DNA of 64,000 nt from Lineus longissimus (GCF_910592395.1 NC_088313.1:9924501-9988500), one strand, 5' to 3'; counted from the stretch's first letter, positions 1-11,694 are shown. Translations and numbers: made by a program. The notes: generated by a model from the sequence alone, not told the origin.

Positions 1-1626
1 CTTTAGAATGAGCGTCACGCAAATATCCAAAATGACAAGGGTCCATGCTAGGGGGGGGGGGTCTGGATACATAGCTGCATTCCATATGGCCGTCTGTATG
101 TGAGCCCTTCTCACATTTTCCTCAAATGATTCTGTAGTCGGTGGGAGGGACTTGAGTTCTTGTGCCTTAGTGACCTTCGGTTTCCCCATCTTTCTCGACC
201 ACACATCTATTCTGATTTCGGACATCGACACCTTTGTCTTTAGACTCCCAAAACAGCCGGCCATAAATGAAGTACATTCCTTTATGATGTCGTCCATGTC
301 GAATGTGTTGTCACCGAGCTTCGTTAACGTATGTCCACTTTCCAAAGTTTTCATCATGGTCACTTTGCCAATCCCATAGGGATGCGCCACAGTGTCACAC
401 CCTGACAGCGCATGTGCTGCGAGTAGCTGGGGAGTTAGGTGGGCATGTTTGCGAGCAGTGGCACCAATATCGATGAGAGTTCTAGTGTTGGAGTTGAGTC
501 CCTCCATTGTCAGACAACAGTTCAGATTCAATTTTGCATAAATGTGGACAAGAAGAACGAACACGTCCGTGTCGTCGCACACGATATTGATATGCTTTGT
601 TCCCTGCTGTGCAATCTTGACAAGTTGGTTGATGATTATGACATCTGCTTCTTCGTGAGTTGTTCGTATATCTTCACGAGTGATATGTTCACCTTTGCAA
701 ATTTCTATTGGCACCGGATCCCTTTGAGTGATGACAAGGCGGTGGCCATGGTGTTGCTCCTCCCTCGTCAATAATTGAGCGCAGATGATATCTGTCAGCT
801 GAATCTTGTTTGCGGTAACAGTCAGGACAACCTTCTGTGATGGCAAGGGGCTGGACAAACTCAGTCGGTGTTTTTTGCTGGCATTTTCCCCAGCTCGTGT
901 TGATCGAGCTGCACTTTTAATGCTGTATTCATAATAGCGGTCAAATATTAGGTATCGGCTTACCGGCAGATCTTCTTCAAGTGGCTCGGTTGCTTCTTCT
1001 TTAGTAAGACGAGGAAACGTATTTAGATCGTTTCTGCTATTAAGATCATTCTGATCTTCAATGGCGAGAATCATGGCTAGTGACTGCGTTGACAGCTTCC
1101 CATTTTGGGATGCAATGTTGGCATCGAAATTGTCAGACACGAGCTGAACAAGATGGTTGTCCACATCTCCAATGCCTCTGTGATTCGCGTCGCTCACTGC
1201 TGCTGCTGCAGCCGATGATTTAAACCTCAATACCTCATCATATGTGCATGATACGCGGTCAGGGCGTTTTGGATCTAGGTCCAAACAAATCTCACCACAT
1301 ATCAAACAATGTACTTTGAAATCAAATGAGTTTATTTCTGAGCGTCTAATACGTTTTGCGGTCGGTTCATGCATTTGCGGGCAGGAGTTTGACCGTTTAA
1401 CCGATCGTCCGATGTGTTGCTGTGATGTGTACGAACAAACACGGTTCTTGTGATATCTCACAACAAACCCGGCATCATCTTCGAATCCCTTCTCGATACG
1501 TTCTTGTAAATCATCCAACATATCCTCACTAGCATCAATGATTGTACATATTCGTTGAGGCCCTGCTACACTAGTCGCCGTGCGCTTTCCATCCTTACCA
1601 CAGAAAATACACAAGTCCATATTCAT
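1..1626 (-). CDS. FEN/XPG-like zinc protein, 3' end off window
   Basis: A single minus-strand reading frame stays open from an ATG at 1626 down to the left edge, about 540 codons, so the gene is partial. Near the start there is a CxxC (CIFC, residues about 6-9) and a second CxxC (CLIC, about 107-110), suggesting zinc binding. In the C-terminal half, an EADVIII stretch, CDDTDVF (about 350-356) and LSGCDT...GIGK (about 408-421) resemble the acidic-residue and helix-hairpin motifs of FEN1/XPG-type 5' nucleases. I recognise this arrangement as a multi-copy family in invertebrate genomes without an established function. The poly(C) run read at 61-51 moves the recognisable C-terminal continuation (SMDPCHFGY) into another frame. 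A CAG lies 12-15 bases before the start, so the start could be an exon border. Nuclease activity is inference only. Confidence 0.6.
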   Translation of the reverse strand, partial: MNMDLCIFCGKDGKRTATSVAGPQRICTIIDASEDMLDDLQERIEKGFEDDAGFVVRYHKNRVCSYTSQQHIGRSVKRSNSCPQMHEPTAKRIRRSEINSFDFKVHCLICGEICLDLDPKRPDRVSCTYDEVLRFKSSAAAAAVSDANHRGIGDVDNHLVQLVSDNFDANIASQNGKLSTQSLAMILAIEDQNDLNSRNDLNTFPRLTKEEATEPLEEDLPVSRYLIFDRYYEYSIKSAARSTRAGENASKKHRLSLSSPLPSQKVVLTVTANKIQLTDIICAQLLTREEQHHGHRLVITQRDPVPIEICKGEHITREDIRTTHEEADVIIINQLVKIAQQGTKHINIVCDDTDVFVLLVHIYAKLNLNCCLTMEGLNSNTRTLIDIGATARKHAHLTPQLLAAHALSGCDTVAHPYGIGKVTMMKTLESGHTLTKLGDNTFDMDDIIKECTSFMAGCFGSLKTKVSMSEIRIDVWSRKMGKPKVTKAQELKSLPPTTESFEENVRRAHIQTAIWNAAMYPDPPPLAWTLVILDICVTLILK

Positions 1627-2341
1627 CCAGTGCACTTCTACCTGAAAACCGAAGCATACATGTAGTGTAACTGATAGAATTAACATCAGCCATGTTCATC
1701 GATCCTAACAACTCAACCCTGACTAAACTACGTTAACTCAGGATCTGGAATTCACATCTCCCACTGTCTTTACTTCAACTGCAGAATGTTTTAATTTAGT
1801 CAAGTTCCCTTTATGTGTTAACAGTGTTGGACACACTATTAATATATAGATGCTGTTTTAAATGTGTGCAAGTTAAGTCTTAAAAGACCTGTCAGATTTT
1901 CAGTATTAGTGCTACAAATAAAGAGTAATGTAATAATAGTAATTACCTAATATGAATTTATACTAGTATTCTTGTCATGGACCTTATCGCAGCATACAAT
2001 GTTTTCTTAAACTTCGTTTGTCTTTAGGGACGCTGAAAAGAAATAACACAATGGTCACTTAAAAATATCATTTATTTAGGAGACCCGAAATATATATTAC
2101 AGTTATTCCTATTTTTACCATCAGAACTCCACAAAGAAATATTTTGACCATTGTATAGCTATTGCAAATAATACGTACCCTGTCATGTAGCCCTTCCATC
2201 ATCAACGAGAAACGCGCGTAAGGTTGGTTTGGCAAACACTACTCCTCGATCGATGCCCAAGAGAACCTGAAAAAATAAGTGGTGTATTAAAGGATAGACT
2301 ACCCAAACCAACGGAGGGGAACAGGGCATTATTCTGACCCT
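1627..2341. other. No gene seen
   Basis: AT-rich sequence between the FEN-like frame and the Gag-like fragment. I see no long frame, RNA gene or obvious repeat. It could be an intron or 5' flank of the left gene. Confidence 0.5.
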
Positions 2342-3191
2342 CTACGCAGTTCCTTGTCCTAAGGTCCTTAATTTATCATGCTTTCGCTCAAGCAATGCTG
2401 CAAATTCAGAATCATTTACTTCTCGCGAGAGTCTCTCGACAAAATCAACGACATCGGCAAAGCTAACTTCCTTTGATCCTTCTCGGATTCGAGAGGTCTT
2501 CCTCAACCAATCACCACCATCATGCATCGGCAGCTTGGCAACGATGTCCAATAAGGTATTCTGGATGATCTTATGCCTTCTGTTTATTAACGCTCGTAGA
2601 GACAGCAACGTGGTTTCCAACGACTCGGTGTAGCTTCTCACTCCATGCCTGTCACCATAGTTGATGTCGCCCTGTAAATTCAGCTTCTTGTGGAATTCAA
2701 TAGTAATCTTATAAAGTTGCTCAAAATTCAACCAAAGTTCTTGCTTGGCTTCAATGTAAACCTGGTCTGAAGAAAGCATGTCATATTTCGCAATGGCATC
2801 GCTAGCCCTTTCATGGCAATATTTTCGTAGAAGGTGGAACAGTTCGCCTGGATCACATTTTCTTGTCTCAACATTCTGCTCGAACGCCATTATAAACTTG
2901 GCATAATAAAGTGGGGCTCCATCAAAACTCTTCACCTCTGATTTATAGGCCCGTCTGAAGAGCCTTCAGGTGGTCAACCAACGACACAAAGGTCTGACAG
3001 TGACACAAGTCCTGACAAGATGCATTCCTCTGGGTGGGATGACCTTGATCTAAATTCTGATGACTTTGGCTCGAATGATGAAGGACTGCTGGAGCACTCT
3101 GAAATGATAAATATCTCTGTCTGGAATGACCTTGACCCTGACTGTGATGATCTTGGTAAACTTGATCCTCTGTGTGGACACGACTGTTCAT
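2342..3191 (-). pseudogene. BEL/Pao Gag-like (DUF1759) fragment
   Basis: The frame 2935-2342 encodes about 197 residues beginning KSFDGAPLYYAKF and containing LRKYCHERASDAIA, then ALINRRHKIIQNTLLDIVAKLP. This order is typical of the DUF1759 Gag region of BEL/Pao retrotransposons. In-frame coding continues a little upstream, but the N-terminal part (3191-2943, ending HLKALQTGL) is in another frame, so there is a frameshift near 2945. No zinc knuckle, protease or reverse transcriptase follows, and no LTRs were found next to it. It is best read as an isolated or domesticated Gag remnant. It is distinct from the two larger BEL elements further right. Confidence 0.6.
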
Positions 3192-3589
3192 GTCATCACT
3201 CTGTGCACCTTGAGCTTCAAAGGTACGAAATTGATGGTTTCACACCAACATTCAATGGCTTGGATTGATAACCAACCCTTTCATTAGAGCCTTGCAGTGA
3301 GATGTCACCTCGCTTCTTTTCTTGGGTACGTATGAGCCAGCCCCCTTGAACTTCATCATGAGTATAGAAACATGGCAGCCCTGTTTCACACCCATGTCAG
3401 CTGACTTGGGGGTTCTCTGCTGGACTTCATCTGGACTTTTTTTTGATGGCTTACCACTCATTTCCTGAGTTTTGCCAGTGGGTCTCCTATTTCACCATCA
3501 GTAAGCGGACTCCCCGGGGACCCGAGAAGGGCCATGTGACTACACATGAGAAGCAGGTGACATGTCGACAAAACATACGGAAGTAATAG

Positions 3590-4426
3590 GAAAATGCAGT
3601 CTACGACTATTGTTGTAAAAAAAGGCCAAAACCTATCAATTAGGGAAAAACACAAGTGTTTTTCCCAATTGAAGTTGCCTTATTTCCCATACAAAACCGA
3701 AGTAACCTAGTATGCATTTTCCTATTACTTTACATACTTTACTAGAACGTGTAAAGTCTGTAAAGTCGGTACACTGGTATTTAATAAAAAAATTAATGCT
3801 AAAATATATAGAAATGGTAGTTTTTTTACCACATGACGATTCACCAGAGTCTTGGCGTAGGAGTAATAGTTGGTCTCATGGACAGGATTTTATTCAACTC
3901 CCAAAAGTGGTTACCCCACCTAAAAAAGTGGTTAACCTACACAAAAAAGGATTATCCCACCTTCAGTGGTAAAGCAAGATAATAAGTACTATCCTGTTCC
4001 TGAGAAGCATGATACTAATTTCACATATGATTTCTTTAACTTAAAAAAAGTGTTAATACTAATAACTTCTTTAAACGTAAGGAACCCAACATAGTTCCAG
4101 GACTTTTAAGTCTAAAGAACAGGGAAGACTGTTTAAGGATGCAGAATCAACCGCTGTTGAATTACAAGAACCAGTTTAACATAGCTGTGTGGTTTGCTAC
4201 CACTGGTTGTGGTATTTCAATAGACGACGATTTGAATCACAGTGATCATTTGATTAGGTCAATTTACAGGTTTCATACTTACTATCAAATGTTAAAGATA
4301 TTTAAAAATCTAGAGAGACAAACACCAGGTGAAGGTATTTACAATGAAGGTAATAACAACATTAATCGTAAGAAACTTAAAGAGCTATTGAGTGAGTTTG
4401 GTTTAAAGGATCAGTATGACTTCTAG
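3590..4426 (+). pseudogene. Polinton-like structural protein fragment, copy 1
   Basis: This segment aligns by eye with 43,130-43,930: both have the palindrome AAAAACACAAGTGTTTTT, then a start reading SPESWRR..SHGQDFIQLP, then QFN(I/L)AVWFATTGCGISI and NRxKLxxLLxEFxLxDxYDF. The frame here is interrupted by stops and small indels between 3972 and 4139. After QYDF (4426) similarity ends. The ATTGCG motif occurs in proteins of large invertebrate Polinton-like elements; its role is unknown to me, with a virion-type protein only a guess. It is a truncated second copy, not part of a complete element here. Confidence 0.55.
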
Positions 4427-4987
4427 AGGATAATCTTCATAATATTTATAACGATAGATTTTTTTACGATATGTAGATTTTTCTAGTTGGACAACCGTAT
4501 CTATGATCTTCTTTTTAAGCGAAAAAGCGAGGATTTTCTCCAAATTTTGTCAAATTTTGTCATCAACCCCGTTTTAAAAGAACCAGTAAAATTAAACACA
4601 TTCTTTTTTTACCAATATTTGGCTCGACAAGTAAGCTAAGCTCTTCATTCTTAATCTGTGTCATGCGGCTTTGAGCAGTGGTGTGCTATATAGATAGGAT
4701 GATGCCATCATGGCAGTTGACCGAAGAAGCAGTTGGCAAGCACACAAAGTCAATGGTGGCGAGTAGTTGGTGGTTGGGAGGGGGGGGGGGGATATAGTTA
4801 GGATGATGCCATCATGTCAGTTGACCCAATAGACGCTGACGCAGTATAGAAAATAGGTGGGGAGAATGTGGGAAGGAAACTAAACACAACAGGAGAAGGA
4901 TAGGTACTAAGTACAAGTTTTGTGCCCGGAGCATAATGATCCCAAGACCCAAGTGTAGGATATGTCTTATAAGCGTGAATAGTTAAA
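4427..4987. other. No gene; short repeat and G run
   Basis: AT-rich, without a credible frame. An approximately 25-base sequence (AGGATGATGCCATCATG plus CAGTTGACC) occurs twice, near 4697 and 4800. A run of twelve G lies at 4780-4791. Confidence 0.5.
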
Positions 4988-5090
4988 GGTCTCATTAGGG
5001 AGTTTTTTTGTATTCATGCGCGGCCAAGCCCTAACCGTAGTTTCTAAAAAATCATTGATTTCTTGGTCCCCATAGTATCCCAGTGTTGAT

Positions 5091-6609
5091 TTAGAAGTCG
5101 TATTGGCAAATACATGTTTTTTGGAGTTTCTGAAACCTAGAGCGCTCGTAATCCAGGCTGCCTCTCATGTCGCGAACTCTCGTCCGGAAGTTCTCTGTCC
5201 GGTGGACCCGATAATGATCGACGATTAACAGGAACTGGTCGGTCTCGTTGTCGGTGACGTAGGGTGATAGGACTTCATCTAACCAGTGGTGCGCCGTTTC
5301 CTCCCTCATCCAACCAGTTTCCGATTGGGTAATCTTTACATCTGCTGGTGGGTTGTCTTGGAGGACTGCAAACACCCGGACGAAATCTCTTCTGGGGAAG
5401 GTGATGTGCGCCGGCAACTTTGCTCCACAGGCTGCGATGCAGAGGGTGACAGTGTATCCCAGCTTGGTATTGGATCTGGATGATCGGACGTCTATGGCCT
5501 TCTCCCCCGTGGTGTTGGCCGTGTACATGGTTCTCATGTCAAACAGGACAAAAGTTTGGTCCATGTTAAAGAAGAACCGCATCTGTATATCAAGACGATC
5601 GATGCTCCCTGTAACCGCATTTAGGAAGGTCTGGATCCTTGCAGCAGCATCAGCGGGGACGGTCGTTGTATTCTTGGTCACCTTCCGTAGGAACACGTGG
5701 CGTCTCTGCATCAAGCACTCCACCCAGCCTATGGATGCGTTGAAATCCCATAGCTGAGGGCGACAATGCTGAATCCGTTCTCTGACATCTTGGGCTAACT
5801 CATTCCACCAGCTTTGCCACACTACCAACGCCTTATCTTGAATGTCGAGAACAGAGACTGCGAGGCGACGCTCTCTCATCTGCTGCAGCTATTGGTAAAG
5901 CTGGTCCTCAACCTGTGGCCAGAACGGATCACGGGGCTCCATCACCGTCTTCTTCCGGCCAGCGAAATTTTTTTTCCTACGAACTTTTTGTCCTCATTTG
6001 CATATGCGCATGCGCACTCTAGTCAAACATCCACTTTGCCGCATCGCAATGACAGTGACAATGGAAGAACTCAACCGTGATAGTTTTCTCGTTGAATGCG
6101 AGCATTGTTCGCCATCCTCTATCAATAAAGTTCTTTTGGCGGTAGATTTTGATGGTAGAGAAACCAATTGTTTGATCAATCTGTTAGAAGCCTAGATCAT
6201 TGTTATTTGATCCAAATCGCCGTAATTTACTCATCAAACTGAGCTATGTTTCCACAGAGATTTAGCCTATATGCTACATACATCATGTACATGATAAACA
6301 TGTATTAAGATCCAAGTTCTTTTCACTGTCAATGCGACTAGAGTGCGGATGCGCGTATGCAAATGAGGACAACAAGTTCGTAGGTAAAAAAAATCGCTTC
6401 CGGCCATGCCCTTGTTCTTGCTTCTGCTCGAAGTCCTCGAGATTCCACCTCCTAAACGTCTCCCAGGGGATGTTATAGTGGGCGGCGAACTCTCTCATAC
6501 TGCGTACCGTACCGTTATCCAGTGCCTCCTTCTGGTCTCTCAGGTAGGCAAGTTTTTCTGTCACGGTGTAGCGCCGGCGTCTTTTTCTCAGCAGCTCTAC
6601 AGCATCCAT
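5091..6609 (-). pseudogene. Pogo/Tigger-type transposase, broken
   Basis: Read on the minus strand from ATG 6609. The first about 65 residues form a helix-turn-helix region (VTEKLAYLRDQ...MREFAAHYNIPWETFRRW). This is cut by an inserted 436-bp element (5962-6397) and resumes below 5953. A TAG follows LYQ just upstream of MRERR (5879). The catalytic region is clear: NMDQTFVLFD holds the first aspartate and LLIVDHYRVHR the second, with AKLPAHITF between, as in pogo/Tigger DDE_1 proteins. The frame then runs directly into the element end (after RGSL) without the third acidic residue, so the C-terminus is deleted. The protein cannot be functional. Confidence 0.75.
5962..6397. mobile_element. 436-bp TIR element (MITE) with 9-bp duplication
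   Basis: Terminal inverted repeats of about 60 bases: left GCGAAATTTTTTTTCCTACG..., right the inverted GCGATTTTTTTTACCTACG..., both continuing through GTCCTCATTTGCATA to the CACTCTAGTC motif. The flanking sequence TTCCGGCCA is duplicated exactly (5953-5961 and 6398-6406). It has no transposase. A 9-bp duplication fits Mutator-like elements better than hAT (8) or Tc1/mariner (TA). It splits the pogo-like transposase reading frame. Confidence 0.85.
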
Positions 6610-6680
6610 TGTCGCACAGGTTGTCTACAATGTGGGTACCCTCAATGGGGCTTCATTTATAGGCCTAAGAGGCCCTAGAA

Positions 6681-7220
6681 TTACACAAGAAAACCACAAA
6701 TCCTAGAAACTTTGATTCTGTTTTCTCCCACGTAGGCCTAGGGAGTCTAAATAAAAAAAGAGGGTGATAGAAAAACAGAGGATGAGCTCCTCGTTTTTCT
6801 TCGGAATTTCGTGACTACTATCATTGCCTGAATTTCACTTTGCTTTACTAATGCATGCGTTCGTATATTTTCCTTCAGAGTTTCAATAAGGACTTTTTTT
6901 GTTTTGGGGGGTTTGGATCAATATAAAAAGTGCTTCAGTTTTATGAGACAACCTGTATAAACGGTCGGCGAGTGGCCTTACCATTTACCTCATTCCACGT
7001 GCGCACTCATCGACCAGTAGGCCCACAACACTTCGAATCAATAGGGCTGCGGTAATAAGTGGTTTAGCGTAACCGTGACAGCTCGGCTGAGCCGTCACTA
7101 GTTACCGACCGACTGCAAGGGCCAGCGAAGTCACTCATTGGTTACCTCTGGTGAATAGACTCGAGAGAAGAGGCCGGGCCTTGAATATCCCGAAGTGGTG
7201 TTATTTTCATGAATATACAG
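6681..7220. other. No gene seen
   Basis: Flank between the pogo-like element and the left LTR of BEL element 1. Only short frames; no repeat recognised. Confidence 0.5.
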
Positions 7221-7656
7221 TATATACACGTCGGACAAATACTTATGTATTATCATATCGCTTCTTTTGTTCGTTATCTTTCGTTTATTTACGTTACAGA
7301 CGATTTGATGCAACTTTCACAAAACATAAAACATTTTCCGATCGTGCAGAAATTCGTTCGTGCCGATTCCGCACGGGCCGTGTTGACGAAAACGGCCAAA
7401 GACAGAATTTGACATTTACTATCACAACATCCTAGGGGACATCCTTTGACAGGAATGTCAACAACAGAAAGTCCAAAGAGTCAGTTCATCTGAACTACAC
7501 TCAAGAGTCTGAAATTGTCTGTCAGAGTGTCTGTTACCTAAACATAGAGTCACAATACATAGTAAATCTGGTCACGCTTGATCAGCGCTTGGAATAAAAT
7601 GTGAAAAGACTTCTAACTCTGTGGCCATTACTCCACTGACACTAACTTAAAATCAA
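7221..7656 (-). repeat. BEL element 1, 3' LTR
   Basis: Matches 13637-14086 from TATATACACGTCGG to CTAACTTAAAATCAA. On the coding strand it begins TTGATTTTAAG. It is the 3' LTR because the genes read leftward. Confidence 0.8.
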
Positions 7657-8089
7657 TGATCAAATAAAACATCAAAAATAAACAAATAAACACAAATTTA
7701 GACATCCTGGAACTTTCCCAACAAATGGCACTATTACTGTAATCTCTAGCAAATACTACTTCACTTGAGTGAAAGAACCACACAATTTCAAAAGTAAGAT
7801 TACTTTAAAAATGATACACCTTGATGTCAACACAAATCACTGAAAATATCCCTCCGGTTAAACTTATAGAATACAACAATGCAAACGTCAATGTAAGCAT
7901 GTAAACAAACACTAGTATTCAAGTAAATCACTTCGGAAATGGGTTGACTACCCAAATCTGACGCGCACAAGACATGAGATTATTCTCTCTCATACACAGT
8001 CTTGCCGCATGAACCAAACAAGTAATAAGGATTTTCTCGAACATGTCAATGACTTTACGGAGTCTGTGCGAATCGAACCTCAGTCACAG
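7657..8089. other. BEL element 1, 3' non-coding part
   Basis: AT-rich sequence between the 3' LTR and the DUF5641 frame. No frame or other signal seen. Confidence 0.5.
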
Positions 8090-11000
8090 TCACTCAGTTG
8101 CAGTTTCTAAGTCGGTACGCTCACTATGCTTAATGAGAAGAACCAACTTCTTGACGGGGCGTTTCAATGTCTGTCCATCCGCGAACTCGAACTTGATGTC
8201 AACTACTCTGACCAGATTGTCGTCTCCTGAGTAGACTCGGATGATTTCCGCCATCTTCCAGTTCATGCGCTTAACTTTCTCGTCGATTACAAGCACGACG
8301 TCTCCAGTTTGAAGATTTTCTCTGGCCTCTACCCACTTGTTGCGAGGTGACAGTTAATTTTGGATATTCGTCATTCACTGTCGCCAAAGGTTATCTATCA
8401 TGGCACTACAAAGTGCCCGACGTTTATGGAGGTTCCCATTGAACGGTTCACATGGGACTTGAGGAGACTACAAATCACCGCGTCCAATCAAGAAGTGATT
8501 GGGGGTGATAGGCGGTTCGTCGAGAGGTGAACTGGTGACTGCAGTGATCGGGCGGCTATTGATCACAGCAGCGATTTCCGAGAAGACAGTCTCCCACTCT
8601 ATGAAGGTGAGTTTGTCTGCGTTTACCAAGTGTCGCTCAGCATGTGCGCCGGGGGCACCGCGAATTGACACAAAACGATCTAGAGCCATGAGGAAAGCAT
8701 CGGTGGACAAGTCCTGCGTACAAGTGAGATGAATAGCTCTGACGACGGCGCACGTAAACAGAGCACAATATCCGCGGGTAACAGTGTTCCTGTTCAACCT
8801 GACGGAGATGGGTCCAAGGTAGTCAACGAATGTCGTGTAGAAGGCAGGGGTAAACGGTCGGACCCTGCAGAATGGCAGATCAGCCATCAACGTTTGAACT
8901 GCTTCAGCATTGATCTTGATGCATATTTCACAGTCTTTGATAATGCGACGCGCGAGCTTCATGTCACCTACAATCCAGTACCATCTACGGATTTCAGTGA
9001 CAGTACGCAATTGTCCACCACGAAGAGCATGACGATGCTTCTCGCGGGCTATGATGAGAGAAATGTGACTTTTCCTCGGTAACAAGTATGGATGGCGCAT
9101 GTCGTAAGAGACTGGAGCTTTATCAATGCGGCCACCAACGCGGTACACCTGCTCTTTCTCATCGAAGATTGAATTCAGTTTTCGGATATTGTGATCATCA
9201 AAGTCTAGATCTCGCTGAGCATATCGGATCCAGTATATCTCGGCGTCCCTGATCCTTTGAAGCGACGGAAATTTTGCGATTGTGGTCAGCAACTGATTCA
9301 GTCTCTGTTTTTTTGGCAGGTCTTTCAAAGATAAGATTCGTGCGGTCACCATTGCGAGATGTGTCCAACTAGAAAAGTCGGAGGGATTCATGATGGGTTC
9401 TTTCGGAAATCCTGTGGTAATTTTCACAGCAAGCACTTTGGCATTCCTAACATAAAACCCTTTGAGTTCATCATCATCAGAATCCAACTTGATGTTCTGC
9501 GGAGTAGTAGGCCAATGCGAAGGTGGTTGGCAGAGGTAGACTGGACCATCGATAACTTTCTGCATGTTCTCAGCATTAACCCCGCGCGACACAAGATCAA
9601 TCACATTTTCATCCGTCTGCACATGGGCTATGTCCGTGAAGGGAATAAAGTCAGACGTAATCTCTCCAACTCGACACGCAATATAGGATCGGAACGACTT
9701 TGATTGACCTCGTAGCCAAGCGATTAAAGTAATGCTATCAGTCCACAATTTGGTTGATTGAATGTTTATTCGAAGCGCATCGCGCACTGTGATTGTCAAG
9801 CGGCAGAGCAACAACAATGCTTAGAGTTCTTTCCTTGGAATGCTGCACTGTTTTAGAGGGGATAACCTTGCACGGGCGCAAACAAATGACAGTTCACCTT
9901 CCAGTGTTTCTGGGTGTTCAAATCTCAGCCACACTCCCATTCCCATAGCATCCTCAGAAGCGTCGCTAAGTCTATGAATGAGACATTAGGGAGTGGCTGC
10001 CACGGTATTTCTCGGGAATCAGGCATCGGTCAATTTTGATATTGACAACATCCTGCAAATCGCGTTCAATTAACTTGAGTTCAGTATACAAGTCACTTTC
10101 TGGATTGATTGGCGTGTCCCAATCAAGCTCAAAATCTACAAAGTTTCTGAAGTAGGATTTTTGGCCTGACAATGATTCCCGATAGCATGCCAAATACGTC
10201 ATAATATGATGCGGTTTTTGCGAGAATAGAGCGCTTTTTCGGCAACAGTTCTCTGTTTTCTGGGTTCTTGACGCTAAGAGTGTCCCTATCTAGATTCCAA
10301 ACCGTACCAAAGGCTGTTGCATTACCATCATGTGGGATGAACTCGGGGTCGCAGATTTGTCGTTCGTTAGATAACCATTTCCGTATCAGAAGATTTCCTT
10401 CTCCTAAAGCTCCAGTAAGCAGTCTGGTAAGATCGGTTTTCAACTGTCCAACATCGCTATTGGACCTCAGGCTGTCGTTCAGATCATCGATATAGAACTG
10501 TTTCTTGATAACACGGTGGATTTCAGAATTATCGGGTGCATGCTTGTTTGCAATGTGCCTTAGCGCAAGCACAGCAGCTGCGGGTGATGGTTTGTCCCCA
10601 AATGTGAAAGTTTGTAGTTCATACACTTTGATTTCCTCATCCGGTGTACTACGGAAAAGATAGCGGTGGTATCGAGTGTCGTCTTTAGAAAGCTTGTAAC
10701 TCTGAAACATTTTTGAAATGTCCGCAATGACGCCAACTTCGTATTCCAGGAAACGTAACCCGATATCGAAAATGCTAGAGTTCACCGAGTTTCCTTTTGC
10801 AAGGTAATCATTTAACGAATGACCTTGGTAACGAGATTTGCCGTCAAATACCACGCGCACTGGAGTGGTTGTCGAATCTTTGACAACAGCAAAATGTGGA
10901 AGAAACCACATTCCCTTTTTGTCAGCACGGTCTTGGTCCAATTCGGATTGTGGTATGAGACGTTCAGCTGATCATCCATCTGTTTGATGTACACTTACCA

Positions 11001-11667
11001 CTCGCGTGGTTTCAATTTGAATTGTTTCTGAAGATTCAGGAGACGTTTTTTGGCGTAATCGTAGTTGTTGGGCAAGGCGGCCGGCGGTTTTCGCCAAGGG
11101 AGCGAAACTTGGTACGTGCCATCGTTCAATTGAGACAAGCTATCTTTCATGAACTCAGTAGCATGTTTGTCTTCACGCTCAGCGGCACATCTACAGTATT
11201 TTGGCACAAGAGGACTACTTTCAATGCCAAGAAATTCTTCCAGCTCACTAGATGGCGTTGTGAGAGTAAAGTTCATGCCCCCCCCCCTGGATGTACCATC
11301 CCAGGGGACATCGTGCTGCGACTTGCTCTCCATCATTCACACCGGTAACTTTGGTATCAGGTGTCAAAATGTCACTGTTATCTACCCCCAGCAATACATC
11401 GATTACTGGAGATGAGGCTTCAATGTTAACGTCACGCAAATGGCGGTGTGTATTTAGCGCTTCTTTACGGATGACCGGAACATCGCCACAAGGTTTTTTC
11501 ATCTCCATCAAGTCAAGTTTGCGGCTAATGCTTCCATCGAGACTCTGAATTTCACAATCAAGAACTCGTAATTGTAGCAGTTGTAATCTTGTACGTTTGA
11601 GAGCAATCAGAGTCGCTAACTGGGGCAATACCCTCTCGGATGATTGATCCCTGACTTTTAGAGTCAA
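8090..11667 (-). pseudogene. BEL/Pao protease-RT-RNase H-integrase, broken
   Basis: Minus-strand order: 11667-11248, DUF1758 protease C-terminal part (IDVLLGVDNSDILTPDT, then AARCPLGWYIQGG); 11280-10995, the linker into the reverse transcriptase; 10941-10129, reverse transcriptase (RVVFDGKSRYQG, GVIADISKMFQSY, catalytic FYIDDLNDSL); 10202-9972, thumb region; 9817-8468, RNase H end (LWTDSITLIAWLRG) and integrase with zinc region (CEICIKI) and first aspartate (FVDYLGP); 8296-8090, DUF5641 tail. Frameshifts separate each piece; one coincides with a poly(C) run at 11,279-11,287. In the integrase the sequence jumps from IRGAP to EWETVFSEIAAVINSRP, removing the second aspartate and the glutamate of the DDE triad. 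Inactive. Confidence 0.85.
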
Positions 11668-11694
11668 GCAGTATACGAACCAAGTGTTTTTTTA

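Larger units (their letters stand above)
4988..6680 (-). mobile_element. Pogo-like DNA transposon remnant
   Basis: The left end starts GGTCTCATTAGGGAGTTTTT at 4988. About 150 bases from here are nearly the same as the left end of the element at 36,936, whose far end carries the same motif inverted, so this is a true terminal sequence. The right terminus could not be found; 6680 is only where the coding sequence and its 5' flank stop being recognisable. The transposase inside is on the minus strand and broken. A separate TIR element sits inside it (5962-6397). Confidence 0.55.

Noticed and set aside
152-774. Plus-strand frames of 75 and 111 codons
   Set aside because: They lie opposite the long minus-strand FEN-like frame, which has recognisable motifs; these are antisense shadows.
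3020-3268. Plus-strand 82-codon acidic frame
   Set aside because: Antisense of the Gag-like fragment; its D/S-rich composition comes from the complementary histidine/glutamine codons.
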